Shown: positions 1 to 7,203 of the stretch, one piece after another
How positions within the stretch are numbered: position 1 is the first letter of the stretch
Layout of the letters: every line of letters begins with the position of its first letter
From: Candidatus Woesearchaeota archaeon
GTDB lineage: Archaea; Nanobdellota; Nanobdellia; SCGC-AAA011-G17; GW2011-AR18
Reading direction: 5' to 3'
Assembly: GCA_018303515.1 (NCBI GenBank)
Contig: JAGVXZ010000028.1
Location: 1 to 14,007, forward strand
DNA: 14,007 nt
Notes under the pieces: model-generated
What the model was told of the DNA's origin: nothing
The model's database searches: none
The model's input: the letters and a program-made list of their open reading frames with translations, nothing else
Program-made: the position numbers and the translations under genes

Positions 1-1187
1 TTCCTACTCGCACTTGCACCATCAGTATCAAATACAGATAAGAAAATATTCTTTAAACCAAGAGTATTAAATCTAAAACTAGGCTTTGCAGGTGAAACAC
101 CACCTAAAAGAACATCATTTCCAAACCCAACCATATCATTAGTTCCATCAGCATTAACATCCCAAATAAATTTTAAATCACCAAAATCAGTTATATCATC
201 AGTTGTTCTTGTAGCATCAAAAACTGTTAATTCATTCAAACAAACATCTTTAGGAGAATCTACAAAAATTACAGGAGGTTGATTCTTTATTTCTTGTTCA
301 GGAATTATTGTAATAGTTACATCATCAGTTGCAACTCCTCCATTTCCATCTCTCACAGTTACTACAACTCTCTTTATTCCTACATTGTTATATACATGAC
401 CAACATTCTCAGCACCTGGAGCACCCAAATTATCATCAAAATCCCAAATAATTTCTAATTCATCACCATCAGGATCATTAGCTCTAGCTTCAAAAGGAAC
501 ATTTTGTCCAATTTCAAATTGAGATCCTTCTTCAGGAGAAACTATTTCTACAGTTGGAAGAGCATTTTCATTCACTTGAACCCTAGGATTAATTCTAATA
601 CTAATTGAATCTTCAAATTGTGCACCACTTGGATCTTCTGCAATTGCAACTATATTATATTCCCCAGGAGCATTATAAGTATGAGTATCAACCAATCTCC
701 TTGATGTAGTTCCATCCCCATAATTGATACTAAAACTCACCCTATCTCCATCAGGATCACCAACTACACTTTCAAACCTTATTTCTTCTCCAACTTTAAA
801 AACTGAAAATGGAACTGGTTGAATTATTTGTACAACTGGAGGTTCATTAGGCTCTAAAACCATCACAGTATCTCTACCTAGGGGTTGATCATGACCAATA
901 ACATCAGGTAACCAAACAACACATTTAATAAAATCACCCGGATTTATATCTAAATTCTCAAGATTTAATGGATTTCCAAGACCTATCGCATTATCAATAT
1001 TTTCTCTACCATCATCATTTTTAAACCATACAAAATCAAAACCTTGTTCTTCTCCACTAATAGAACAAGTTAAAACATCATTAGGACTAGGATTTCCTGG
1101 ATTGATTGATATATCATTATCAGCTAAAGAAATAAAAGCTAAAGAACTCAAAAATACAATTGCAAGAGTTAAATAAGTCCATTTCAT
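1..1187 (-). CDS. Secreted PKD/Ig-domain surface protein, N-terminal part (runs off the window's left edge)
   Basis: The first 395 codons can be read from an ATG at 1187 and no stop is reached before the window ends. Residues 1-21 (MKWTYLTLAIVFLSSLAFIS) are a clear Sec signal peptide, probably cut after LA-22. Residues 24-110 look like an Ig-like domain of the kind repeated in DPANN surface proteins (INPGNPSPNDVLTCSISG, then FIKCVVWLPD), with C41 and C89 placed for a disulfide. PKD-type domains follow at about 118-200 (DPDGDRVSFSINYGDGT, HTYNAPGEYNIVAIAEDPSG) and 211-296 (NDPDGDELEIIWDFDD, HVYNNVGIKRVVVTVRDGNG). A third related domain starts near 304 (KFIWDVNADGTND). The likely role is a cell-surface or adhesive protein exposed outside the membrane. 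How it is anchored cannot be seen because the C-terminus is missing. AGGTG at 1205-1201 is a possible ribosome site, but it lies 13 bases from the start, and the promoter spacing would put the RNA start very near it. Confidence 0.85.
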   Translation of the reverse strand, partial: MKWTYLTLAIVFLSSLAFISLADNDISINPGNPSPNDVLTCSISGEEQGFDFVWFKNDDGRENIDNAIGLGNPLNLENLDINPGDFIKCVVWLPDVIGHDQPLGRDTVMVLEPNEPPVVQIIQPVPFSVFKVGEEIRFESVVGDPDGDRVSFSINYGDGTTSRRLVDTHTYNAPGEYNIVAIAEDPSGAQFEDSISIRINPRVQVNENALPTVEIVSPEEGSQFEIGQNVPFEARANDPDGDELEIIWDFDDNLGAPGAENVGHVYNNVGIKRVVVTVRDGNGGVATDDVTITIIPEQEIKNQPPVIFVDSPKDVCLNELTVFDATRTTDDITDFGDLKFIWDVNADGTNDMVGFGNDVLLGGVSPAKPSFRFNTLGLKNIFLSVFDTDGASASR

Positions 1188-1225
1188 TTTGTTATGTAAC
1201 CACCTTTCTATCGTTACACAATAAA

Positions 1226-1241
1226 ATTTATAAAGCTTTCG
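1226..1241 (-). promoter_or_regulatory. Archaeal promoter (BRE + TATA) of the PKD surface-protein gene
   Basis: On the minus strand, CGAAAGC (1241-1235, BRE-like) is followed by TTTATAAAT (1234-1226). The TATA centre near 1230 predicts a transcription start around 1204, giving a leader of about 16 bases before the ATG at 1187. The promoter sits between this gene and the tRNA, so the two appear to be transcribed separately. Confidence 0.65.
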
Positions 1242-1267
1242 ATTTGTTATTACTAATAAGAAACAAA

Positions 1268-1377
1268 TGGGAACGCCCGGATTTGAACCGGGATCAACCG
1301 GTATCTTCTGTCATAGCTTTCAGCTCAGCTCTCCAGACTCTGGAGCCGGTTAGGATGCCGGGTTACCCCACGCTCCC
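1268..1377 (-). tRNA. trnW: tRNA-Trp (CCA) with a 37-base intron; no encoded 3' CCA
   Basis: Read on the minus strand from 1377. Acceptor GGGAGCG pairs with CGTTCCC (one G-T). The D arm is TGGGGTAA...ATCCT, as is common in archaeal tRNAs. The anticodon stem ACCGG (1350-1346) pairs with CCGGT (1301-1297). The loop is C-T-CCA-G plus A38, giving anticodon CCA at 1343-1341. The variable loop has 4 bases. The T arm is CCCGG-TTCAAAT-CCGGG and the discriminator base is A at 1268. Removing 1303-1339 leaves a normal 73-base tRNA. The interruption lies exactly between positions 37 and 38, the standard archaeal intron site. The terminal CCA is not encoded and must be added by tRNA nucleotidyltransferase. 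A T-rich stretch (TTTGTTTCTT) directly downstream may end the transcript. Confidence 0.95.
1303..1339 (-). other. tRNA-Trp intron (37 bases)
   Basis: The intron follows G37 and is removed by the archaeal splicing endonuclease, which recognises a bulge-helix-bulge. The expected central helix between exon CTCC (32-35) and intron GAAG (bases 32-35) has three pairs and a C-A mismatch. GTC (intron bases 2-4) can pair with GAC (28-30) to continue the stem, and AGCT occurs twice and can form an inner hairpin. A competing perfect hairpin CTCCAG/CTGGAG joins the anticodon loop to the first bases of the intron. CTGA motifs are present but no convincing C box, and the intron is too short for the C/D guide seen in haloarchaeal tRNA-Trp introns. 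Confidence 0.85.
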
Positions 1378-1403
1378 AATGAACTAAAAAGCATCAAAAG
1401 ATT

Positions 1404-1419
1404 ATTTAAAATTATTCGT
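1404..1419 (-). promoter_or_regulatory. Promoter of tRNA-Trp
   Basis: On the minus strand CGAATAA (BRE-like) runs into TTTTAAAT, centred near 1407. This is about 30 bases before the first tRNA base at 1377, the usual archaeal TATA spacing. Confidence 0.5.
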
Positions 1420-1463
1420 TTTCAAGAAGATTACATATTTGAAGAAATAAAATAAAAATTAGA

Positions 1464-1479
1464 TTTTTTCGCAAAAAAA
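1464..1479. terminator. Possible bidirectional U-tract terminator
   Basis: Six T, then CGC, then seven A on the plus strand forms an A/T inverted repeat that gives an oligo-T tract on each strand. It lies in the gene-free stretch between the PIN gene and the tRNA promoter. Archaeal RNA polymerase can stop at such T-runs without a GC hairpin, so this could be a backup terminator for the HTH-PIN operon. Confidence 0.35.
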
Positions 1480-1525
1480 CAAAATATCTCACTAATTAAA
1501 ATAAATATTCTGAATAACAAAATTT

Positions 1526-1534
1526 AAAAAAAAA
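1526..1534 (-). terminator. T9 terminator of the HTH-PIN operon
   Basis: Nine consecutive T on the minus strand begin immediately after the TAG stop of the PIN gene (1537-1535). This is a typical archaeal intrinsic terminator. Confidence 0.55.
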
Positions 1535-2200
1535 CTATTTAATTAAAGAAATCATTTCATTAATTTCCTCTGAAGAAATACTAACTCCCCTTAACTTTAA
1601 ACCCCATAATATACCGTCAAGGAAATCATTTTTAGAAACAACAGTATAATCTTTAAAAATATCCATCTCATAAGCCACACTCATCAATTCAGTTGACCTT
1701 GCAACAGAGAGACTTGAAAATTTTTTCTTAAAAATATCAAGTTTACTTCTATTAACACTCACTCTATCATGAAATTTTCTTTCGAGAAGTCTTCTTAAAG
1801 AATTAGAATCCTCCACAAATAATCTCATTGTTCTCTCATCTACAAAATATAAACTTGCATTTAATCTCTTTGCAAGAACTAATGCTTCCATTTCACCCAT
1901 TTGAATTAGTTTTAAAGGATTACCTTTAATAAAAAAAATTGAATTCACTAAATTAAATTCTTCTTCGATATTTATTTTTTCATGAACTTTTAATACCCCT
2001 TCTTGAATTAGTTTGAGAATATTTATTGCTTCAAATTTAAATCGTTTAATTTCCATAGGTTTATCTACTAACTCAAGTTTAACAGAATGAGGGATATAAA
2101 ATTCACCTTTAAATCTTTTTTTCAATAAAGGTAAAGTCCACAATAACTCATTCATTGCAAGAGAGATTATTGAACCTGTATCAAAAACAATAAATTTCAT
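1535..2200 (-). CDS. PIN-domain ribonuclease-like protein, possible toxin of a TA pair
   Basis: A 221-residue protein with the acidic residues expected of a PIN nuclease in order: D7 (MKFIVFDTGSI), E43 (HSVKLELVD), E103/E105 (QMGEMEALVLAKRL) and D121 (LYFVDERTMRLF). These would bind a divalent metal and cut RNA. The C-terminal tail (FLDGILWGLKLRGVSISSEE) recalls the end of DUF3368-type PIN proteins, which pair with small HTH antitoxins. At 221 residues it is longer than a classic VapC (about 130), with extra sequence at about 125-185. Its ATG overlaps the stop of the upstream HTH gene (ATGA, 2200-2197), so translation is probably coupled. The PIN fold is well supported by motif order; the toxin role is an inference from the pairing. 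An rRNA-processing or housekeeping PIN protein is the main alternative. Confidence 0.7.
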   Translation of the reverse strand: MKFIVFDTGSIISLAMNELLWTLPLLKKRFKGEFYIPHSVKLELVDKPMEIKRFKFEAINILKLIQEGVLKVHEKINIEEEFNLVNSIFFIKGNPLKLIQMGEMEALVLAKRLNASLYFVDERTMRLFVEDSNSLRRLLERKFHDRVSVNRSKLDIFKKKFSSLSVARSTELMSVAYEMDIFKDYTVVSKNDFLDGILWGLKLRGVSISSEEINEMISLIK

Positions 2201-2763
2201 TTAAACACATTCCTCACATTATTTAATCTTTCTTTTACAGAAAGGGTTATATTTTCTTTTACATCAGAAATCCCAGTTGTTCCAACATAATTCATAAGTT
2301 CAAACTGTGAAATTTCTAAAAACTCAGCAGTTCTTCCTAGGGATATTCCATGCTCATGTAACCTGGAAGCTTTATGAATTTTCGCCCTTTCAAAAATATC
2401 CTTAACATGAGATTTAAATTTTTTATCAAGCTTATTAATCTTATTTAAAAAAGATTTTAATTGATTTTCAAAAGAAACAAGATCATCTTTTTCTAAAAAA
2501 ACTCTTGCCTTTTCAAGAGAGCCTGTACAATCCTCACAGTAAAGATGATATGATTTATAGGTTTCATAATTCTCACGAGAATAAATCTTTGACAAAGAAT
2601 AAATAATAACAGCAACAAGAACATAAATATCACTCTGATAAATTGAAGCATCATGAACGGTCCAGTCACTTAAATTTCTAAGTGTTTTCACATCACCCTT
2701 TTTTATTGCAATTCTTGCTAATTTGAGAATCTTCAATAGGTTTTCTTTTTGTATCTTTTCCAC
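2197..2763 (-). CDS. Helical protein with C-terminal helix-turn-helix, possible partner/antitoxin of the PIN protein
   Basis: A 188-residue, mostly helical protein starting with GTG at 2763. I do not recognise the N-terminal part (1-128), which contains a CEDC motif at 76-79 and looks like a small helical bundle. Residues about 128-161 (ASRLHEHGISLGRTAEFLEI, then QFELMNYVG) resemble the helix-turn-helix of UPF0175-type antitoxins (two helices, a turn at the IS, then a recognition helix). It sits directly upstream of the PIN gene with a 4-base overlap, the usual antitoxin-first order. If it is an antitoxin it would bind the PIN protein and might repress its own promoter. The start is supported by a TATA element 27 bases upstream, implying a leaderless GTG-initiated mRNA. 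Being longer than most antitoxins, it could instead be a stand-alone regulator. Confidence 0.6.
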   Translation of the reverse strand: MEKIQKENLLKILKLARIAIKKGDVKTLRNLSDWTVHDASIYQSDIYVLVAVIIYSLSKIYSRENYETYKSYHLYCEDCTGSLEKARVFLEKDDLVSFENQLKSFLNKINKLDKKFKSHVKDIFERAKIHKASRLHEHGISLGRTAEFLEISQFELMNYVGTTGISDVKENITLSVKERLNNVRNVFK

Positions 2764-2854
2764 AAATTGATTTTAGATTAAGAGGTATTTAATTCTTTTG
2801 TAAAAAAAATAAATTTATAACAAAGAATATAAACAATAAATATATCTGTCCATC
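2764..2854. promoter_or_regulatory. Divergent promoter region between the HTH-PIN operon and the helicase gene
   Basis: Minus strand: ATTAAATA at 2793-2786, 27 bases before the GTG at 2763, preceded by AAAAG; this predicts a leaderless mRNA. Plus strand: two candidate TATA boxes, TTTATAA at 2814-2820 (start near 2842, short leader) and AATATAAA at 2826-2833 (start at or near the ATG at 2855, leaderless). Neither gene has a convincing Shine-Dalgarno sequence. Confidence 0.5.
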
Positions 2855-4723
2855 ATGGAACTTTTATTTCCACATGAAAGAGTGAGGGATTCACAAAAAG
2901 AGTTGATAGAATCAATTCAGGAAGTATTAGAAAATCAAAAAAACTTAATTGCTCATGCTCCAACTGGTTTAGGAAAAACTGCTGCTGCAATTTCAAGCGC
3001 TTTATCATTTGCAATACAAAATAAACTCACAGTTTTTTTCTTAACACCAATGCACACACAACATAAAATTGCAATTGATACCTTAAAAGAGATACAGAAC
3101 AAGTTTGGAACAAAATTAAACGTTGTAGATTTAGTTGGAAAAAAGAATATGTGTCTACAACCAGGAGTTTCAACATTACTAAATAGTGAATTTAACGAAT
3201 ATTGTAAACACTCAATTAAAAATAAAACCTGTGATTTTTATACTAATCTCACAAAAAATGGTGAAATTTCAATAAAAACAAAATTAACGTTAGAATCATT
3301 AAATAATGTAATATGCCATACAGAAGAATTGAAATCAATTGCAGAAGAATCAGATTTATGTCCTTATGAAGTCTCATGTATTCATGCACAAAGAGCAGAC
3401 GTAATAATACTTGACTATTTACATATCTTAGACCCGGGAATTAGAGAACACTTACTTAAAAAAACCAATCAGAAACTGAGTAATACCATTTTAATATTTG
3501 ATGAAGCACATAGACTTCCAGATAAATGTAGGGACGTCTTATCAATAAAACTAACCACATTTACATTGGAACAAGCGGCAAAAGAAGCAATAACTGAAGG
3601 TAATAAAGAAATAGGAGAGGATTTAAGAGATATTGCAGAAATTCTTTTCAGACTCTCAAAGAGATTAGAGTTTAAACAGGAAGAATTACTCATCACAAAA
3701 GAGGATTTTCTTAATGAGATAAAAAAGATTGGTGATTATGATGAACTAAGAGATAATTTTGAATGGATAGGAGAGAAATCTAAAGAATCTAAAAAGAAAT
3801 CATTCTCAAGTTCAGTTTCAAGTTTTATGAAATGGTGGTTAGGTGAAGAAGAGGGTTTTATAAGATATTTAACAAGAGACTTTGATAGGAAAGGTAAACC
3901 CTTCGTTACAGTATCTTACGATTGCCTTGATCCATCTTTAATTATGAAAGAATTAGCAGGAGACTCATACTCTTTAATTTGCATGTCCGGTACACTTTCA
4001 CCAACAAATATGTATAAAGATTTATTTGGTTTTGAAACAGAAATAAAAGAATTTGAAAATCCATTTCCCTCAAAAAATAAGCTAACAATAATAGTCCCGG
4101 ATACTACAACAAAATTTACAGCAAGATCAGAAGAGATGTATAAAAAGATTGCAAACCATTGTGCAGAAATTGTAAATAAAATTCCGGGCAACAGTACAAT
4201 ATTTTTTCCAAGCTATAAAATAAGAGATGACATTTATATTCACTTTGAAACACTTTGTGAAAAAACTACTTTTCTTGAAATGCCAGGAATCTCAAAAGAA
4301 GAAAAATTAGATTTAATAGAGAAATTCAAATCTTATAAAGATACAGGAGCAGTATTAATTGGAGTCTCCTCAGGGAACTTTGGAGAAGGACTTGATTTAG
4401 CAGGGGATTTTTTAAAAGGAGTAGTGGTCGTAGGATTACCATTAGGCAAACCTGACTTAAAAACTCAGGAATTAATTAAATACTATGAATTAAAATTTAA
4501 AAAAGGTTGGGATTATGGTTATATTCTTCCCGCTTTAATTAAAACAAAACAAAACGCCGGAAGATGTATAAGATCAGAAACAGATAAAGGAGTTATAATT
4601 TATCTGGATTCAAGATACACATGGGATTCATATTTTAAAGCATTTAAAAAAGAAGAGAATCTTAGAATAAGTAAAGATCCAATTCCAAGAATAATTGAAT
4701 TTTTCAAAAAGGAGAATAGTTAA
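2855..4723 (+). CDS. XPD/Rad3/DinG-family ATP-dependent DNA helicase with Fe-S cluster domain
   Basis: A 622-residue superfamily 2 helicase. It has a Q-like region near the N-terminus (VRDSQKELIESI), Walker A APTGLGKT at 35-42, motif Ia (FFLTPMHTQH, 61-70), Walker B DEAH at 216-219, motif III MSGTLSP at 377-383, motif V GNFGEGLDLAGD at 507-518, and motif VI QNAGRCIRSETDKG at 566-579 with the arginine fingers. Between motifs Ia and II, C100, C117, C126 and C169 (the last in the typical CPYE context) are placed to bind the 4Fe-4S cluster of XPD-type helicases; C175 is an extra. The region around 230-345 corresponds to the Arch domain. The family unwinds DNA 5'-to-3' in repair. The gene stands alone, divergent from the HTH-PIN pair and 54 bases before secF. 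XPD versus DinG-like cannot be settled here; the size fits archaeal XPD. Confidence 0.92.
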   Translation: MELLFPHERVRDSQKELIESIQEVLENQKNLIAHAPTGLGKTAAAISSALSFAIQNKLTVFFLTPMHTQHKIAIDTLKEIQNKFGTKLNVVDLVGKKNMCLQPGVSTLLNSEFNEYCKHSIKNKTCDFYTNLTKNGEISIKTKLTLESLNNVICHTEELKSIAEESDLCPYEVSCIHAQRADVIILDYLHILDPGIREHLLKKTNQKLSNTILIFDEAHRLPDKCRDVLSIKLTTFTLEQAAKEAITEGNKEIGEDLRDIAEILFRLSKRLEFKQEELLITKEDFLNEIKKIGDYDELRDNFEWIGEKSKESKKKSFSSSVSSFMKWWLGEEEGFIRYLTRDFDRKGKPFVTVSYDCLDPSLIMKELAGDSYSLICMSGTLSPTNMYKDLFGFETEIKEFENPFPSKNKLTIIVPDTTTKFTARSEEMYKKIANHCAEIVNKIPGNSTIFFPSYKIRDDIYIHFETLCEKTTFLEMPGISKEEKLDLIEKFKSYKDTGAVLIGVSSGNFGEGLDLAGDFLKGVVVVGLPLGKPDLKTQELIKYYELKFKKGWDYGYILPALIKTKQNAGRCIRSETDKGVIIYLDSRYTWDSYFKAFKKEENLRISKDPIPRIIEFFKKENS

Positions 4724-4740
4724 AGAATTATAAAAACATC

Positions 4741-4764
4741 CAAAAGTTTAAAAATAATATAAAT
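4741..4764 (+). promoter_or_regulatory. Promoter of the secF-secD operon
   Basis: CCAAAAG (BRE-like) is followed by TTTAAAAATA (TATA-like, centre near 4750), about 28 bases before the secF ATG at 4778, predicting a leaderless or nearly leaderless mRNA. A second A/T element, AATATAAAT at 4756-4764, is too close to the start codon to be the main box. Confidence 0.45.
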
Positions 4765-4777
4765 TCTTAAGATTTTA

Positions 4778-5647
4778 ATGAATTTAGATAAAATTGAGAT
4801 CTTTTATATAGAGCACCATAAAAAATTATTGTTGATTCCATTAATTTTGCTTGTGATTTCATTAGGCCTTATTGGATTACATTTTTCAAAGAATGGGAGT
4901 ATTCATTACAAAGATGTTTCAATCAAAGGTGGAATTTCAGCTACTATTGATACACAAGTAGAAATAGATATCAAACAATTAGAAGATTCATTTCCAAAGG
5001 AAGCAATAGTAAGAAGATTAACAGATCCTCTCTCACAAGAACAAGTAGGAATAAATATTCAGGTTTCAGAAATGGACGAAAAAGAGTTAACTTCATTTTT
5101 AGAAAAAAAATTAGAAATTAAATTAAATTCAGATAACTTTAGTATTCAGGAAACAGGACCTTCATTAGGAGAAACATTTTATAGTGATTTAATCAAAGCA
5201 TTAATTTTTGCATTTGTTCTCATGGGGATTGTAATTTTTATTTCATTTAGAAAATTTGTACCTTCATTTGCAGTAATTCTTGCAGCTTTTTCAGACATTG
5301 TTATTACTTTAGCAATAATAAATTTATTTAAAATTCAACTATCAACTGCTGGGATTGTAGCATTCCTATTCCTAATTGGTTATTCAGTAGATTCGGATAT
5401 ATTGCTTACAACAAAAACATTAAAAACAAAAATTGGAACTCCTTTCCAAAGAATGATAAATGCATCAAAAACAGGATTAACAATGAGTGGTACAACAATT
5501 GCAGTATTAGTTGTTGCATTAATCTTCACCACAAACCCAACACTACAACAAATGTTTATGATTTTAATCATTGGCTTATTTATTGATATTTTAACAACAT
5601 ATCTTACAAACACTGGCCTATTATATTGGTATGTAACAAGAAAATGA
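4778..5647 (+). CDS. secF: Protein-export membrane protein SecF
   Basis: A 289-residue archaeal SecF. One membrane helix at about 17-36 is followed by an external domain (about 40-135) that ends in the family motif ETGPSLGETF (125-134), then five membrane helices between about 138 and 285. KGG at 50-52 belongs to the conserved start of the external domain, and GYSVDSDILLTT (201-212) is the signature in TM4 that works with SecD. SecDF sits beside the SecYE translocon and uses the ion gradient to help pull exported proteins across the membrane. The order secF then secD is typical of archaea (bacteria have secD first). The stop overlaps the secD start (ATGA at 5644-5647). The length is normal and all key motifs are intact. 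Confidence 0.95.
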   Translation: MNLDKIEIFYIEHHKKLLLIPLILLVISLGLIGLHFSKNGSIHYKDVSIKGGISATIDTQVEIDIKQLEDSFPKEAIVRRLTDPLSQEQVGINIQVSEMDEKELTSFLEKKLEIKLNSDNFSIQETGPSLGETFYSDLIKALIFAFVLMGIVIFISFRKFVPSFAVILAAFSDIVITLAIINLFKIQLSTAGIVAFLFLIGYSVDSDILLTTKTLKTKIGTPFQRMINASKTGLTMSGTTIAVLVVALIFTTNPTLQQMFMILIIGLFIDILTTYLTNTGLLYWYVTRK

Positions 5648-7203
5648 AACTAAGAAAAATATTAAAACAACCAAGAGTAATGATTTTATTATTCGTTCTG
5701 CTTAGTTCGTTTATTGCAATTGGACATCAATTTGAATCTAATGGAGTATCTATTAGTTTTGTTGAAAAAAATTCTACTGCTGAGATTTATGGGATGGAGA
5801 ATCCTGAATCAAATATACAACCAGTCAAAAGAGAAAAAATAATTGAAATTAACAAGAACAAGATTCTAAATCTTAAAGATTATGCAACAGAAATTTCTAA
5901 AATAAAAGAAGGAGAAACAATTGAAATAAAAACAAATAAAGGTACATACACATTACTTAAAGATGAAAAAGATTTAGGGATTACAGTTACTGAAGCTTCA
6001 ACTTCAAATATAAGAAAAGGATTAGAATTACAAGGTGGAACACAAGTTCTTCTTAAACCAGAAAAAGAAATTACAGATCAGGAAATAAAAGATATAATTG
6101 ATACAATGGAGAATAGACTTAATGTCTATGGTCTATCTGATTTAAAAATTAAAGAAGCAAAGGACTTAACAGGAGAAAAATATATTTTAATTGAGATTGC
6201 AGGTGCAACAAAAGAAGAAGTTAAAGATCTTATTGGTTCTCAGGGAAATTTTGAAGCAAAGATTGGAAATGAAGTTGTATTCAAAGGTGGAAAACAAGAT
6301 ATAACTTTTGTATGCAGAAATGATGGTACATGTTCTAGAATCTCACAATGTAACCCCAGTGCGGGAGGTTTCGGATGTCAATTTGAATTTGAAATTTCCT
6401 TATCAAATGATGCTGCGCAAAAACATGCAGAGATAACAAAAAATTTAGAGATTATTACATCTGAAGGTGGTTCAAGAGTATTAGAAAAAAATATTGATTT
6501 TTATTTGGATGGTAAACAAGTTGATTCTTTACAAATCTCAGAGAGTTTAAAAGGACAAAAAGCAACAAGAATTACTATCTCTGGTCCAGGTTTAGGAGTT
6601 ACAGAAGCAGAAGCAATAAATAATGCAATTAAAAATAGAGATAAATTACAAACAGTTTTAATTACAGGATCATTACCCACAAAATTAGAGATAATAAAAT
6701 TAGATTATATCTCACCTACATTAGGAAAATCCTTCCTGAATAATGCTATCCTGGTTGGGATTTTAGCCGCACTTGCAGTCGGTTTAGTTATTTTTATAAG
6801 ATATAGGAAATTGAAAATTGCAATTCCAATAGTGCTAGTTGTTTTATCAGAGATATATCTTATATTAGGACTTTCTGCATTATTCAAATATAATTTAGAT
6901 TTAGCTGCTATTGCAGGAATTATTGCATCAGTTGGAACAGGGGTAGATGACCAAATTGTAATTACAGATGAGGTTCTTTCAAAATCACAATCAGCAGGAA
7001 ATTGGAAAAATAGAATTAAAAACGCATTTTTTATAATTTTAATTGCATACGCAACAACTGTAGCCGCAATGTTACCACTATTAAGAACAGGAGCGGGATT
7101 ATTAACAGGCTTTGCTTTAGTTACAATTGCAGGTGTAACAATTGGAGTTTTTATCACAAGGCCAGCCTTTGCATCAATTATTAAAGTACTACTTGAAGAA
7201 TAA
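5644..7203 (+). CDS. secD: Protein-export membrane protein SecD, with a PDZ-like insertion
   Basis: A 519-residue SecD, partner of SecF. TM1 is at about 11-28. GLELQGGTQVLL (126-137) is the D1 motif, with E where most members have D. The large external P1 domain spans about 130-350. Five more helices follow at about 365-515, with ASVGTGVDDQIVITDEV (428-444) in TM4 and TIAGVTIGVFITRPAF near the end. Between TM1 and D1, residues about 35-107 read like a PDZ domain (REKIIEINKNKILNLKDYAT, then KIKEGETIEIKTNKG). Four cysteines at 224, 230, 236 and 245 sit in the external domain and could form disulfides or bind metal. I chose ATG 5644, which overlaps the secF stop as ATGA; an in-frame ATG at 5626 would add six residues and overlap secF by 22 bases, which is less likely. 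The next gene starts within this stop codon. Confidence 0.93.
   Translation: MKLRKILKQPRVMILLFVLLSSFIAIGHQFESNGVSISFVEKNSTAEIYGMENPESNIQPVKREKIIEINKNKILNLKDYATEISKIKEGETIEIKTNKGTYTLLKDEKDLGITVTEASTSNIRKGLELQGGTQVLLKPEKEITDQEIKDIIDTMENRLNVYGLSDLKIKEAKDLTGEKYILIEIAGATKEEVKDLIGSQGNFEAKIGNEVVFKGGKQDITFVCRNDGTCSRISQCNPSAGGFGCQFEFEISLSNDAAQKHAEITKNLEIITSEGGSRVLEKNIDFYLDGKQVDSLQISESLKGQKATRITISGPGLGVTEAEAINNAIKNRDKLQTVLITGSLPTKLEIIKLDYISPTLGKSFLNNAILVGILAALAVGLVIFIRYRKLKIAIPIVLVVLSEIYLILGLSALFKYNLDLAAIAGIIASVGTGVDDQIVITDEVLSKSQSAGNWKNRIKNAFFIILIAYATTVAAMLPLLRTGAGLLTGFALVTIAGVTIGVFITRPAFASIIKVLLEE

Noticed and set aside
1303..1339. Box C/D guide RNA inside the tRNA-Trp intron, as in haloarchaea
   Set aside because: CTGA motifs are present but no convincing C box, and 37 bases is too short for a complete guide.
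5626..5643. Earlier ATG for secD
   Set aside because: It adds only six residues (MVCNKK) and increases the overlap with secF; the ATGA overlap at 5644 is the usual arrangement.
6705..7157. A 150-codon open frame antisense to secD
   Set aside because: It is a by-product of the membrane-helix codon pattern of secD and shows no domain or start signal.
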